This document shows, piece after piece, positions 37,716-47,984 of a DNA stretch of 64,000 bases. Made by a program: the position numbers and the translations under genes. Origin of the DNA: Legionella waltersii. GTDB taxonomy: Bacteria > Pseudomonadota > Gammaproteobacteria > Legionellales > Legionellaceae. The stretch lies in the NCBI RefSeq assembly GCF_001468085.1, contig NZ_LNZB01000056.1:96028-160027 (forward strand). Reading direction: 5' to 3'. The notes beneath the pieces are model-generated. The model saw nothing but the letters and a program-made list of their open reading frames with translations, was not told where the DNA came from and did not search any database. Within the stretch, counting starts at the first letter, position 1. Every line of letters starts with the position of its first letter.

Positions 37716-39203
37716 ATGGATTTTTCTGCCGAAATAAATGAAATGTTGACCTTGAACATCGATGGATTTAAAAAGTATGTTCAAAAAAAAGTCGCCGAAA
37801 ACAAAAATTTCCTAGAGCAAGTCTTTTGGTTGGCAGATGGCTCACAAATAAGTGTTTTGAAAGCACTTATTCAAAACCATCATGATCCTTTAAAGGCCAC
37901 AGAGAGCGATACTCAGGTTAAAAAAGTGGACTTTACACCGATGATCGATCATGTGCTCTCTTTAAGCACAGACATCAATACAGGTGAGCCCGTGCATCAA
38001 GCTATTGCAGAGGGCCAAACTCAATTAGCACTCCATTTGCTGCAAGTAGCAAGTGACGATGAGCAAATCCAAGAGTCAGAGCCTAAAACGGTCTATCAAT
38101 TGTTGAGTAGAGCAAAGTTCATTTTTACAAGCCCTAGAACCAAAAAATATGCTTTTGATGTAAACAAACGCGACCTAAAAGGCAGGACTTTACTTTCCTT
38201 GGCGATAGACAGTAAAAACACGGAGTTATTGATTGCTGTTTTAGCTAGAGGCCCCAATGTCCATGCTCCGACTTTAAGAACTTCGCTGGATATTCCTTTT
38301 CAACCAATCCACCAAGCAGTAGTCATTGATTCAGCAGATGCCGTTCGACTATTGGCAGCAGAAGGAGGGCAATTGGCTAATCCCTTCGGTAATTTGAAAG
38401 ATACTCCAGTTATTTTGGCCGCTCGTCTCAGAAAATTGAATGCTCTGGAGGCTCTTCTAGAGAACCCTGTAGAGCAGTTATTTTTAGAAGCCGAAAATAA
38501 TCATTTTGGCGAGGATAAAGTCACAGGTCACACGGCGATAGAGGAACTTTGTGTAAGTCTGAGCGAATCTAACGAAAAAACAGAGGCTCTTAAAGGCATA
38601 GCCATGCTATTGTCTAGAGGAGCTGAACCTCCTCGTAATGAGACAATGCGAGTTTTACTTAGCAGATATCGTGTTGAATTATTGTTGGAAGTTGAAAGAT
38701 ACATTGAAGACAAGCCTGACTTAGTGGATGATTTTGTGAATCGTTGCCATTTACGTGAAAGCGCTTTACATAATATTGTTTATGCTGATCATTCATGGGG
38801 TAGTTCGATTAGACACCTTCTCGGGGTACCTAGTGAGGCTGGTTTTATTGTTGAGCGTTTAATCAGTAACAAACATAAACTCAACATAGAAAAAGACATC
38901 TCTTCATTGACTACTACCGCGAAGCAGAATTTGGCCTCCGAAAAAGATGAATTAAAGCTGTATGCCGAATTTGTTAGGCGCTATGTGCAGGCTTATGATA
39001 GTCAGATATTTACGAACCGATGGAGTACTATGCGCTGGCTAATTGCTGAAGGGAATTGCGATTGGAAAACAGTGAAAGAATATTCTAAATCTCATCCAAC
39101 CAGTCGTTCGCGATTAATTTTAAATGAAATGTTTTCAGCTAGACAAATAGTTCATGAGAGTCTTGAAACAAGTCCAGATTCCACTGTGAATGCTAATATG
39201 TAA
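37716..39203 (+). CDS. Ankyrin-repeat protein, candidate Dot/Icm effector (AnkH/LegA3-like)
   Basis: 495 residues. Ankyrin-type helix pairs are visible at about 75-110 (GEPVHQAIAEGQTQLALHLL), 150-180 (KGRTLLSLAIDSKNTELLIAVLARG), 195-225 (QPIHQAVVIDSADAVRLLAAEGG) and 230-250 (TPVILAARLRKLNALEALL). A helical C-terminal domain without an obvious known fold follows. I think this is the Legionella core effector AnkH/LegA3, but I place that at moderate certainty. A good AAGGAAG site precedes the ATG. It is followed by hflK with its own promoter-like sequence. Confidence 0.7.
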   Translation: MDFSAEINEMLTLNIDGFKKYVQKKVAENKNFLEQVFWLADGSQISVLKALIQNHHDPLKATESDTQVKKVDFTPMIDHVLSLSTDINTGEPVHQAIAEGQTQLALHLLQVASDDEQIQESEPKTVYQLLSRAKFIFTSPRTKKYAFDVNKRDLKGRTLLSLAIDSKNTELLIAVLARGPNVHAPTLRTSLDIPFQPIHQAVVIDSADAVRLLAAEGGQLANPFGNLKDTPVILAARLRKLNALEALLENPVEQLFLEAENNHFGEDKVTGHTAIEELCVSLSESNEKTEALKGIAMLLSRGAEPPRNETMRVLLSRYRVELLLEVERYIEDKPDLVDDFVNRCHLRESALHNIVYADHSWGSSIRHLLGVPSEAGFIVERLISNKHKLNIEKDISSLTTTAKQNLASEKDELKLYAEFVRRYVQAYDSQIFTNRWSTMRWLIAEGNCDWKTVKEYSKSHPTSRSRLILNEMFSARQIVHESLETSPDSTVNANM

Positions 39204-39217
39204 TTTAAGGCATATAC

Positions 39218-39246
39218 TTGCTTAAACTTAATATACCCCATAAAAT
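39218..39246 (+). promoter_or_regulatory. Candidate sigma-70 promoter for hflKC
   Basis: TTGCTT (39218-39223) and TAAAAT (39241-39246) are separated by exactly 17 bp and lie 34 bp before the hflK ATG. This would uncouple hflKC from the upstream ankyrin gene. Sequence evidence only. Confidence 0.45.
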
Positions 39247-39279
39247 CATAGGATCTTTTGAAAATGATGGGAGTAGTAC

Positions 39280-40422
39280 ATGGGGTGGAATGAGCCAGAA
39301 CAAGGCAAGGATCCATGGAAGGGTAAAAATCAGCCTCCAGATTTGGATGAGGCGATTAAGCGTATTCATGACAAGCTAAAAAAAGCATTGTTTGGCGGAG
39401 CTGGGAAATCACCGGGCTCTCCTTCCACGGGTACTAATGCTGGTTTGATATCACTATCAGTATTACTGATTGTCTTTATTTTATGGGCCTTATCGGGGAT
39501 ATTCATTGTTGATCCCGCTGAACAAGCTGCAATTCTTAGGTTTGGTAAATACGTAGAAACAGTAGGCCCTGGCCCCCATTGGATCCCTCGATTTATATCG
39601 TCCAAAGTTGTAGTGAACGTCGATAGAGTGATGGATTATTCCTATTCAGCTCAAATGCTAACAAGTGATGAGAATTTAGTAGCAGTATCATTGGCTGTTC
39701 AATATCGAATAGGTGATTTACAGGATTATTTGTTTAACGTAGCAAACCCCGAGGAAAGCCTTCAGCAAGCTACTTCTAGTGCTTTACGACAAGTTGTTGG
39801 AACAACGACTTTAGATCAGATTATTACAGAAGGTCGTGAAGTATGGGGGAATAGAGTACAAGACACGCTGACTAAAACATTAGCAATTTACAAAACTGGC
39901 GTTTTGATCGTAAACGTTTCTCCCCAACCAGCACGAGCACCTGAAAGTGTTCAGGATGCCTTTGATGATGCAATCAAAGCTCAAGAAGATGAAAAACGCT
40001 TTAAAGAACAAGCTTATGCCTATGCAGCCAAAGTTGTTCCAATTGCGGAGGGAACTGCCAGCCGAATTAAGCAAGAAGCTGAGGCTTATTCGAAACAATC
40101 AGTGTTGCGAGCTGAGGGTGAAGTAGCTGGTTTTATCGCCTTGTTGCCTCAGTACAATGCTGCACCTCAAGTGACTTCTGAAAGAATGTATTTAGATACC
40201 ATGCAAAAAGTACTCAATAAAAGCAGTAAAATCATTGTGGACAGCAAGGCAGGCAACTTACTATACCTCCCTTTGGATAAAATGATTGCTGCCCAATCCT
40301 ACTCTCAAACCAGCAACTCTAAAGAGAGCAAGACAGCAGCAAGTAATAGTAATGATGAGAATAGCTTGATTATTGCAGGTCGAGATTTGACCAGACCTAC
40401 CTACGATCAAGGGAGAGAATGA
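39280..40422 (+). CDS. hflK: HflK, SPFH/band-7 membrane protein of the FtsH complex
   Basis: 380 residues. The Gly/Pro-rich cytoplasmic N-terminus (MGWNEPEQGKDPWKG) is typical of HflK. One membrane helix lies at about 57-77 and is followed by the SPFH domain (PAEQAAILRFGKYVETVGPGPHW) and a coiled-coil region (about 225-275). HflK and HflC form the cage around the FtsH protease in the inner membrane. The start has a GGAG site. It overlaps hflC by 4 bp (ATGA). Confidence 0.95.
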   Translation: MGWNEPEQGKDPWKGKNQPPDLDEAIKRIHDKLKKALFGGAGKSPGSPSTGTNAGLISLSVLLIVFILWALSGIFIVDPAEQAAILRFGKYVETVGPGPHWIPRFISSKVVVNVDRVMDYSYSAQMLTSDENLVAVSLAVQYRIGDLQDYLFNVANPEESLQQATSSALRQVVGTTTLDQIITEGREVWGNRVQDTLTKTLAIYKTGVLIVNVSPQPARAPESVQDAFDDAIKAQEDEKRFKEQAYAYAAKVVPIAEGTASRIKQEAEAYSKQSVLRAEGEVAGFIALLPQYNAAPQVTSERMYLDTMQKVLNKSSKIIVDSKAGNLLYLPLDKMIAAQSYSQTSNSKESKTAASNSNDENSLIIAGRDLTRPTYDQGRE

Positions 40423-41339
40423 GAATGAATGCAATTAAAGCCACTGTCGGGGTTATGGTATTACTGATTCTTCTTATTGTTCTGAGCAGCATGTTTACTG
40501 TGACTCAAGGGCAGCAAGGGATTATTTTGCGATTAGGTCGGTTGGTGAAGAATCCTCAGACAGATACGCTGAAAGTACTCCAGCCTGGATTGCACTTTAA
40601 GACCCCATTTATTGAAAATGTCAGAATTTTTGATACACGTATCCAAACCATGGACATTAAATCAACTCGTATAGTCACCAAAGAGAAGAAAGATGTGATG
40701 GTGGATTATTACGTTAAATGGCGTATAGCCGATTTAGGTAAGTACTTTAAATCTACCGGCGGTAATGAATTTAAAGCAGAAACTTTGCTGGAGCAGCAAT
40801 TAAATACTTTGTTGCGCGCTCAATTTGGTAAACGTACAATTTCCGACGCCGTTTCTGGTGGACGTGATGACGTCATGGAGATTCTGCGTAAAGCCGCTGA
40901 AAAACAAGCAGGCGAGTTGGGTATTGTTGTGGTGGACGTGCGTATTAAAGGGATTGAGCTTCCAGCTAACACAAGCAATGCGATTTATCAACGAATGCGA
41001 GCTGACATGCAAAAAATAGCCAACAAACACCGAGCAGATGGCGAGGCGGCTGCTGAAGAGATTAGGGCTAAAGCGGATGCTGATGTCACTATTTTGTTAG
41101 CAAAAACAAAAAGCGAAGCGCAACAAATTAGGGCTGTGGGGCAAGCAAAAGCTGCAGAAATTTACTCCAAAGCGTATGGTCAGAATAAGCAGTTTTTTAA
41201 TTTGTATAAAAGCTTACTTGCCTATGAAGCGAGTTTTCATAGCAAAAGGGATATTTTAGTACTGGATCAGAGCAGTGCATTTTTTGACTATTTCAAACGA
41301 GCAATGCCAAAAAGTGATGGTGTAACAGCAAAAAACTAA
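40419..41339 (+). CDS. hflC: HflC, SPFH/band-7 membrane protein of the FtsH complex
   Basis: 306 residues (304 if the second ATG at 40425 is used). One N-terminal membrane helix (about 8-27), then SPFH domain (TVTQGQQGIILRLGRL) and a long helical region rich in Ala/Lys/Glu (GEAAAEEIRAKADAD). Partner of HflK in regulating FtsH. The ATGA overlap with hflK suggests translational coupling and equal amounts of the two subunits. Confidence 0.95.
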   Translation: MRMNAIKATVGVMVLLILLIVLSSMFTVTQGQQGIILRLGRLVKNPQTDTLKVLQPGLHFKTPFIENVRIFDTRIQTMDIKSTRIVTKEKKDVMVDYYVKWRIADLGKYFKSTGGNEFKAETLLEQQLNTLLRAQFGKRTISDAVSGGRDDVMEILRKAAEKQAGELGIVVVDVRIKGIELPANTSNAIYQRMRADMQKIANKHRADGEAAAEEIRAKADADVTILLAKTKSEAQQIRAVGQAKAAEIYSKAYGQNKQFFNLYKSLLAYEASFHSKRDILVLDQSSAFFDYFKRAMPKSDGVTAKN

Positions 41340-41466
41340 ATATAATACTTGGTTTTTGTAATTAGATAACACTTGTTATAAGCCGGATCTAGACAATTCA
41401 GTCGGAGTTTTTAATACTTGGGACAATAGTCCCAACCTGAGTTTAATTTATGCAATTTAAGAGTAA

Positions 41467-42765
<1,299 letters not shown>

Positions 42766-42774
42766 GACAGGACT

Positions 42775-42925
42775 TCTAAATAACTCCTTTCAATTTCCCC
42801 TTCGCCCCAGGACTTGGGAGAAGGTGCCCGAAGGACTGATGAGGGGGTGATTGTTCGAAGTTATCTAATTCCTGTAGTTTTTTTATCCGTCACAATACTT
42901 TATTGACAATGACGGACCCCAATGA
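42775..42925. repeat. REP-like repeat cluster after purA
   Basis: Within the 231-bp gap between purA and the convergent adenosine deaminase gene there are CTTCGCCCC-type and GGGAGAAGGTGCCCGAAGGACTGATGAGGGGG-type stretches. These resemble dispersed REP sequences, and CCCTCTCCC/GGGAGAGGG motifs recur at 63855-63930. A GACGGACCCCAATGAGGGTC hairpin follows at about 42912-42931. No gene is seen. Confidence 0.5.
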
Positions 42926-42996
42926 GGGTCTTCGACTAGTCATGCTAAGATCCAAGCATCTTTCCTGGATCGTAAGGAAGTGGATAAATGGTTCAC

Positions 42997-44481
42997 CTAT
43001 TCGTTGGAATACTGACTTTCAAAACGAATCAACTTTTGCTCTAAATCCCACTGCAAGGATGCTTTTTCACTGTTAGCAATGTATTGCTTACAAGTACCAG
43101 AATACAACTCTTTACATTCAGGCACCAAAGTGCCTGTACTTGAATCAGACCATATGCTTTTACCTGGCAAAAATGCGTAGGTTAGTGCATTACGATTGAT
43201 TTGCTTAATTTGCGCATAAGTTAATTGGTGTTCTATAACAGCTTCTACATATTGTTGGGTTAAATTGGTTCTTAGCACCCCTTCATCATCGCTTGATAAA
43301 ACAACGGGAACGTTATGCTGTAGATAATAGTTAAGAGGGTGCTTTTTTCCGTAGATATTCAGTATCTTTTTGTTACTGATCAAATTAATTTCTACTGGCA
43401 ATCGGTTCTTTTTCATATAGTTTAAAGTATCTTCAGCTTGATTTTCATAATTGATATCTACACCATGACCGATGCGTTGTGCATGTCCAGTTTTTATAGC
43501 TTCTCGAATGTGAAAATTTAAATGTTGTGGAACCACCGATTGAGGTGATAATTCACCAGCATGTAAGCTTATTGGCACAGTTGGATAGTGCTGGTGAAGG
43601 AATTGAAATATCAGCATTTGTTGGTGGTAATCTCTTAGTGAAATAATACCATCTTCAGGTTGCACCAGATTGACTCCAACAAGAGAGCCTTTCGATTGTG
43701 TAACGGCTTCGAAGGCATTCAATGCTTGGGCAAATACATTATTAAGCGGTTGCTCTCTAAGAACATAATAAATTAACTTTGTTTTTAACTTGCAGGGATT
43801 TGTAGTTGGATTTTTAGTACACCCTAATTCTTCTCGAGATTTTGATAAAATTCGTTCACTTTCTAATACCGTTTGTTTAATATTATTCTGAAAGGCTTGA
43901 TTACTTAGAAGCTGCTTACGTTTATTCGCATATGAATCATTTGAATTGAGTAACTCTCCAAAACTAAGTGATGACGCATTATCAGGTATAGACATCACTT
44001 CTAGGTAGAGCTCCTGTTGATCCGCAGCCCTTTTTATAATGACAGCAAGCAGCTCTGGTCTGTAGTCAAATACAATGGGTAAGTATTTTATAAAACCTTG
44101 AAAGAAATGATCATGTCCTGATTCTATACCAGGGATAAAATCTTTCATGGACCAATCCCTAACAACTTTTGCATAAAGATCTGGCTTATTAAATAGTTCT
44201 TTGACAGTCACACCTTTGCACTCCGCTTGATCTTTTGAGATTACAAATGTGTTTTCATCGAGGCAATAATTACCTGAAGCAGCCACCTGTAGCATTTCTT
44301 CTGGGTAGGCGCCCCCTGCCAAATGGTAATGCAGTTCACCCCCTTTGGGCATGGATTTAAAAAATGCATACAAAGAGTTTGTATCGGATTTTATGGAGTT
44401 AAAATGCGATTCTATACTGGCACTGAGGGAAAAAGAGAAAAAAAGCCCCAAAATAGATAATACTAACCTAATTTTGTTCAT
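42997..44481 (-). CDS. Exported adenosine deaminase-like protein
   Basis: 494 residues. An N-terminal signal peptide (about 1-21, LSILGLFFSFSLSAS) is followed by a metal-dependent adenosine deaminase barrel. Motifs are HYHLAGG (first metal HxH), SLHAGE (His and catalytic Glu), RIGHGVD, and SDDEG (metal Asp). The C-terminal segment has three Cys in CKELYSGTCK and nearby, compatible with an oxidising compartment. It would convert extracytoplasmic adenosine to inosine. It is much longer than the ~330-residue cytosolic enzyme and close to the secreted ADGF-type arrangement. Confidence 0.85.
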   Translation of the reverse strand: MNKIRLVLSILGLFFSFSLSASIESHFNSIKSDTNSLYAFFKSMPKGGELHYHLAGGAYPEEMLQVAASGNYCLDENTFVISKDQAECKGVTVKELFNKPDLYAKVVRDWSMKDFIPGIESGHDHFFQGFIKYLPIVFDYRPELLAVIIKRAADQQELYLEVMSIPDNASSLSFGELLNSNDSYANKRKQLLSNQAFQNNIKQTVLESERILSKSREELGCTKNPTTNPCKLKTKLIYYVLREQPLNNVFAQALNAFEAVTQSKGSLVGVNLVQPEDGIISLRDYHQQMLIFQFLHQHYPTVPISLHAGELSPQSVVPQHLNFHIREAIKTGHAQRIGHGVDINYENQAEDTLNYMKKNRLPVEINLISNKKILNIYGKKHPLNYYLQHNVPVVLSSDDEGVLRTNLTQQYVEAVIEHQLTYAQIKQINRNALTYAFLPGKSIWSDSSTGTLVPECKELYSGTCKQYIANSEKASLQWDLEQKLIRFESQYSNE

Positions 44482-44663
44482 ATTTTGCGATTGCTCATAA
44501 AATGGTCATTTATTATCGCATAATTGATTTAATATCCCAATAGTTTTGTAAGTCCTTATTGAATCAATAAAATTGAGTGGGTAGCGGAATTATATCTGAG
44601 CAAGATTGAATTTTTACAAAGATCATAGCAGAATAATCTAAGGCTAAAACCAAGGACGACGAC

Positions 44664-45302
44664 ATGTTAGATTTTTTATCCAAATCAAGCGCTGTTTTTT
44701 GCGCAATTGCTTTCTCATGTGCAAGTTTTAATTCATCAAATGCCGCTGGAATTCCAGTAGAAAATCAACAGGCTCAAACAGTCGAGGTGAATGTAGGGAT
44801 TTACGCACCGTTCTCAAGTCAATCAGCGTTCATTGGAAGAAACATTTTGGCTGCGATGGAAATAGCAAATGGACAGCTAAAGCCTTCATCCATCCATTAT
44901 TCATTTTATACCCTGGATCAGCAACCAAAAGGTAATCATACAGACAAAGTATTGCAAAAATTTATTACATCGCATGACATTAAAGTATTGGTTACTGCGG
45001 GGAAAGAAAATGGCCTAATTGCTGAGCCAGTAACAAAACATAATAATGTTATTCATTTGAATGTGCTTAGTAATTCGGTGGTGGCTGAAAATAATACAAT
45101 CGAAGGACATCATATGAACCTCAAATTTATCACTCAATTTGAGAAAGAGTATTGGACTTATCCTTCTAAAGAAGCAGGGTATGCTTATGAAGCATTTCAG
45201 CTATTAAATACGAGCATAGCAAGCTCTATGAGTACTCATGGAGCTTATGCAAAACAGACGGTAATGAGTAAATTTAATAGTCTGGTCAAAGAAACTGCTT
45301 GA
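44664..45302 (+). CDS. Small exported protein with a partial type-1 periplasmic-binding fold
   Basis: 212 residues. Signal peptide at about 1-27 (AIAFSCASFNSSNAAG). The mature part starts VEVNVGIYAPFSSQSAFIGRNILAAMEIANGQL, like the first lobe of Leu/Ile/Val-binding proteins, and continues with KVLVTAGKENGLIAEPVTKHNNVIHLN. The family is usually ~370 residues, so only about half is present, missing most of the second lobe. No frameshift remnant is obvious downstream. It may be a shortened sensor or a decayed gene. It is divergent from the deaminase gene. Confidence 0.6.
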   Translation: MLDFLSKSSAVFCAIAFSCASFNSSNAAGIPVENQQAQTVEVNVGIYAPFSSQSAFIGRNILAAMEIANGQLKPSSIHYSFYTLDQQPKGNHTDKVLQKFITSHDIKVLVTAGKENGLIAEPVTKHNNVIHLNVLSNSVVAENNTIEGHHMNLKFITQFEKEYWTYPSKEAGYAYEAFQLLNTSIASSMSTHGAYAKQTVMSKFNSLVKETA

Positions 45303-45331
45303 ACTTGAAGGGTGTTTGTTAGCCCTGAAAA

Positions 45332-45357
45332 AAATCCTCCGCTTTAGCGGAGGATTT
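45332..45357 (-). terminator. Strong Rho-independent terminator of ctpA
   Basis: Perfect 12-bp inverted repeat AAATCCTCCGCT/AGCGGAGGATTT. Read on the minus strand, the hairpin runs into a T7 tract. It lies 46 bp past the ctpA stop and 30 bp past the convergent PBP-like gene, so it can serve both. Confidence 0.85.
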
Positions 45358-45402
45358 ACGAGTGGATTAAAGCATGTTGCAGGACGAGGATGTTATTATT
45401 AG

Positions 45403-46755
45403 TTATCTATTTGCCAGCGACATTCCTTCAAGTACAGTCAGAGCGGTGTAAAGCTGATAATCTTTATACATCAAGTCACTGACTTCATTATTGGCTTTTT
45501 TGGAATCCACATTATCACCTTCTGGATTATTTTTGTTAATCAAGTGTCCATTTAGATCTGCTTCAGAAAATCCGGCAGAATCATTCTTCTTGCTTGAGTT
45601 TTTGGCGACATCAATTTCTTCTACAATAATATCAGGTGTGATCCCTTTAGCTTGAATAGAAGTTCCAGATGGGGTGTAGTATAGAGCTGTTGTCAGTTTA
45701 ATACCTGTTTTGTTATCAAGTGGTAATACGGTTTGCACAGATCCCTTACCGAAGCTCTTGGTTCCTAATATAAGTGCTCTCTTGTTATCCTTCAATGCGC
45801 CAGCTACGATTTCAGAGGCTGAGGCAGAACCATTATTAATAAGAACAACTATAGGAGCATTGTCTAGCACATCCCCGGGATTTGCTAGTGCAGTAAACTT
45901 GGAACCTGGTAATCGACCTTCGGTGTAGACAATTAATTCTTGTTTTCCATTTTTATCATTGCCTAAGAATGCATCAGAAACTTGGATTGCTGAGTCAAGA
46001 AGTCCTCCAGGATTATTCCTTAAATCCAAAATGAGACCTTTAAGTTTGCCACCAGCCTGTAGTTTTAGTTGCTCAATTGCTTTTAGCATATCCTTTCCAG
46101 TCATTGCTTGGAACTGAGTTAGTTGAATGTATCCATATCCATCATTAAGCATTTTGCTTTTCACGCTTTTGATTTGAATAACTTCTCTAATCAGATCAAA
46201 GGTGAGTGGCTTGTTTTCACCTTTACGCAGTACAGTTAACTCGATAGTAGTGCCGGGTTTTCCACGCATCAAATTAACAGCGTCTTTTAGAGATAAACCT
46301 TGCACAGAGATTTTTCCTAGCTTGATGATGTAATCACCAGATTTAATTCCTGCTTTAAAAGCTGGAGTATCAACTAGTGGTGTGACTACTTTCACAACGC
46401 CTTCTTCCATAGTGACCTCAATACCCAAACCTCCAAACTCACCACTGGTTGAAGTTTGTAGCTCTTTAAATTCCTCTTCGTTTAAATAGGCAGAGTGAGG
46501 ATCTAATCCACTTAACATTCCACGTATTGCATTGTCGAATAACTCTTTGTCATCCACAGGTTTTACATAGTATTTTTTTATTTCACCAATCGCATTAGAA
46601 AATCGTTGAACGTCTTCCAATGGAATTTTTTTTGTATTAGTATTGTTAGTAGATACCTCTTCTTGATCTGAGTATGCGGTAATCGGGAGCATCAGAGTGA
46701 GTGCATAAACTAATGCCATTGAGCTCGAAAGTAGTTTCTTAATAACCATAGCCAT
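45403..46755 (-). CDS. ctpA: Carboxy-terminal processing protease (S41A)
   Basis: 450 residues. Signal peptide at about 1-28, PDZ domain at about 95-180 (GLGIEVTMEEGVVKVV, AGIKSGDYIIKLG), then the S41 peptidase domain with nucleophile Ser in NNGSASASEIVAGAL and Lys in GTKSFGKGSVQTVLPL. It is a periplasmic tail-specific protease that in other bacteria trims cell-wall hydrolases. It is the last gene of a gpmI-envC-ctpA run, an order seen in many gammaproteobacteria. Confidence 0.95.
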   Translation of the reverse strand: MAMVIKKLLSSSMALVYALTLMLPITAYSDQEEVSTNNTNTKKIPLEDVQRFSNAIGEIKKYYVKPVDDKELFDNAIRGMLSGLDPHSAYLNEEEFKELQTSTSGEFGGLGIEVTMEEGVVKVVTPLVDTPAFKAGIKSGDYIIKLGKISVQGLSLKDAVNLMRGKPGTTIELTVLRKGENKPLTFDLIREVIQIKSVKSKMLNDGYGYIQLTQFQAMTGKDMLKAIEQLKLQAGGKLKGLILDLRNNPGGLLDSAIQVSDAFLGNDKNGKQELIVYTEGRLPGSKFTALANPGDVLDNAPIVVLINNGSASASEIVAGALKDNKRALILGTKSFGKGSVQTVLPLDNKTGIKLTTALYYTPSGTSIQAKGITPDIIVEEIDVAKNSSKKNDSAGFSEADLNGHLINKNNPEGDNVDSKKANNEVSDLMYKDYQLYTALTVLEGMSLANR

Positions 46756-46841
46756 CTCCTCGGATGCAAGGCCACAAAATCAGCCACTTTTGTTTTTGTC
46801 TATTTATTTAAATGCAATTTAAATGCCAGCAGCTTTACTTT

Positions 46842-47984
46842 TTAAGACAACCAGTTTAACGGGTTCACCGCTTTTCCCTTTTGCCTTATTTCAAAGTATA
46901 GTCCGTTTTGTTTGATCCCGCCGGTGTGGCCAACGGTTGCGATTTGCTCGTTTTGTTGGACGAATTGTCCCTTTTGCTTGAAGAGAGATTGATTGTGGGC
47001 ATAGAGAGTCATGAATCCCTGACCATGATCAATGATAATAAGTAATCCATAACCATTTAACCAGTCACTAAAAACAACCTTTCCAGGATATACTGCGGAG
47101 ACTACAGATCCTTCATCGGCAAAAATTGTCACTCCCTGATTCATTCTATGTAAGGATCGGTGAGTCGAATGAATTGGAAGCGGCAATTTTTTGTGCATCT
47201 GATTGAACGGTTTGCTATTTTTCATGGCACTTTGCTGTGATAGAGACTTTAATAACTGAGATAAATTGTCTTTGTTTTTTTGAAACTCTTGTAAAGTATG
47301 TTTTTTGTTTTGAATATCATTGTCTAATGAGTGAATTAAAGCTTGATGATATTGTTTATGTTGCTCCAACTGTTGTTGATTTTGGACTAATCTAAACTTT
47401 AATTGCTGTGTTTCACTGAGTTCTTTGTGCAGTTTGTCTTTATTCGCATTAATTTCATTGGTCGTCGTTTGTATTTGTTCAATCAATTGCTCACGAGATT
47501 TAATCATGTACTGGTAGTAGGTTAAAACGCGGCTAATTTTAAAAGGGTCATCTTGATTAATTATCCATTTTAAGGGTTGATACTCGCCCATTTGATATCG
47601 TGCCTGCACCTGATTTGCCAGGAGAGCTTGATGTGTAAACAATACTTTATTTAAATCAGTGACTTTACTCTGTAGGTCTGAAATGGTTTTTTCTTTAATG
47701 GCTATATTGTTTTGAATTGTGCTTAGTTTGCGTACACCATCTCCAATTTGCTTTTCAGTTTGAGATAGCTCTTTATTTAATACTCCTTGCCTATCTGTAG
47801 CATGAGCTAAGGTGCTTTTTAAATTCGAAATTTGTGTATCCAGTTGTTTAATTTTATTTTGGGTAGTTGTGACTGAGCTTTGATTGGGTTGAGCCTCAAG
47901 ATTGACTGGGAGTATCGTTCCTATCATTAAGCCTAATGCAGTATGCTTCAGTGTGTTTTTATCGATGAGATTAGGCAAACGCAT
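46842..47984 (-). CDS. envC: EnvC-type murein hydrolase activator
   Basis: 380 residues. N-terminal export signal (about 12-32), a long coiled coil (about 35-250), and a C-terminal LytM/M23 domain (about 270-380; GYGLLIIIDHGQGFMTLYAHNQS). The first M23 metal motif (HxxxD) is not present (MNQGVTIFADEG), so the domain is degenerate, as in EnvC proteins that activate amidases rather than cut peptidoglycan. It overlaps the end of gpmI by 14 bp, implying coupled expression. Confidence 0.9.
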   Translation of the reverse strand: MRLPNLIDKNTLKHTALGLMIGTILPVNLEAQPNQSSVTTTQNKIKQLDTQISNLKSTLAHATDRQGVLNKELSQTEKQIGDGVRKLSTIQNNIAIKEKTISDLQSKVTDLNKVLFTHQALLANQVQARYQMGEYQPLKWIINQDDPFKISRVLTYYQYMIKSREQLIEQIQTTTNEINANKDKLHKELSETQQLKFRLVQNQQQLEQHKQYHQALIHSLDNDIQNKKHTLQEFQKNKDNLSQLLKSLSQQSAMKNSKPFNQMHKKLPLPIHSTHRSLHRMNQGVTIFADEGSVVSAVYPGKVVFSDWLNGYGLLIIIDHGQGFMTLYAHNQSLFKQKGQFVQQNEQIATVGHTGGIKQNGLYFEIRQKGKAVNPLNWLS

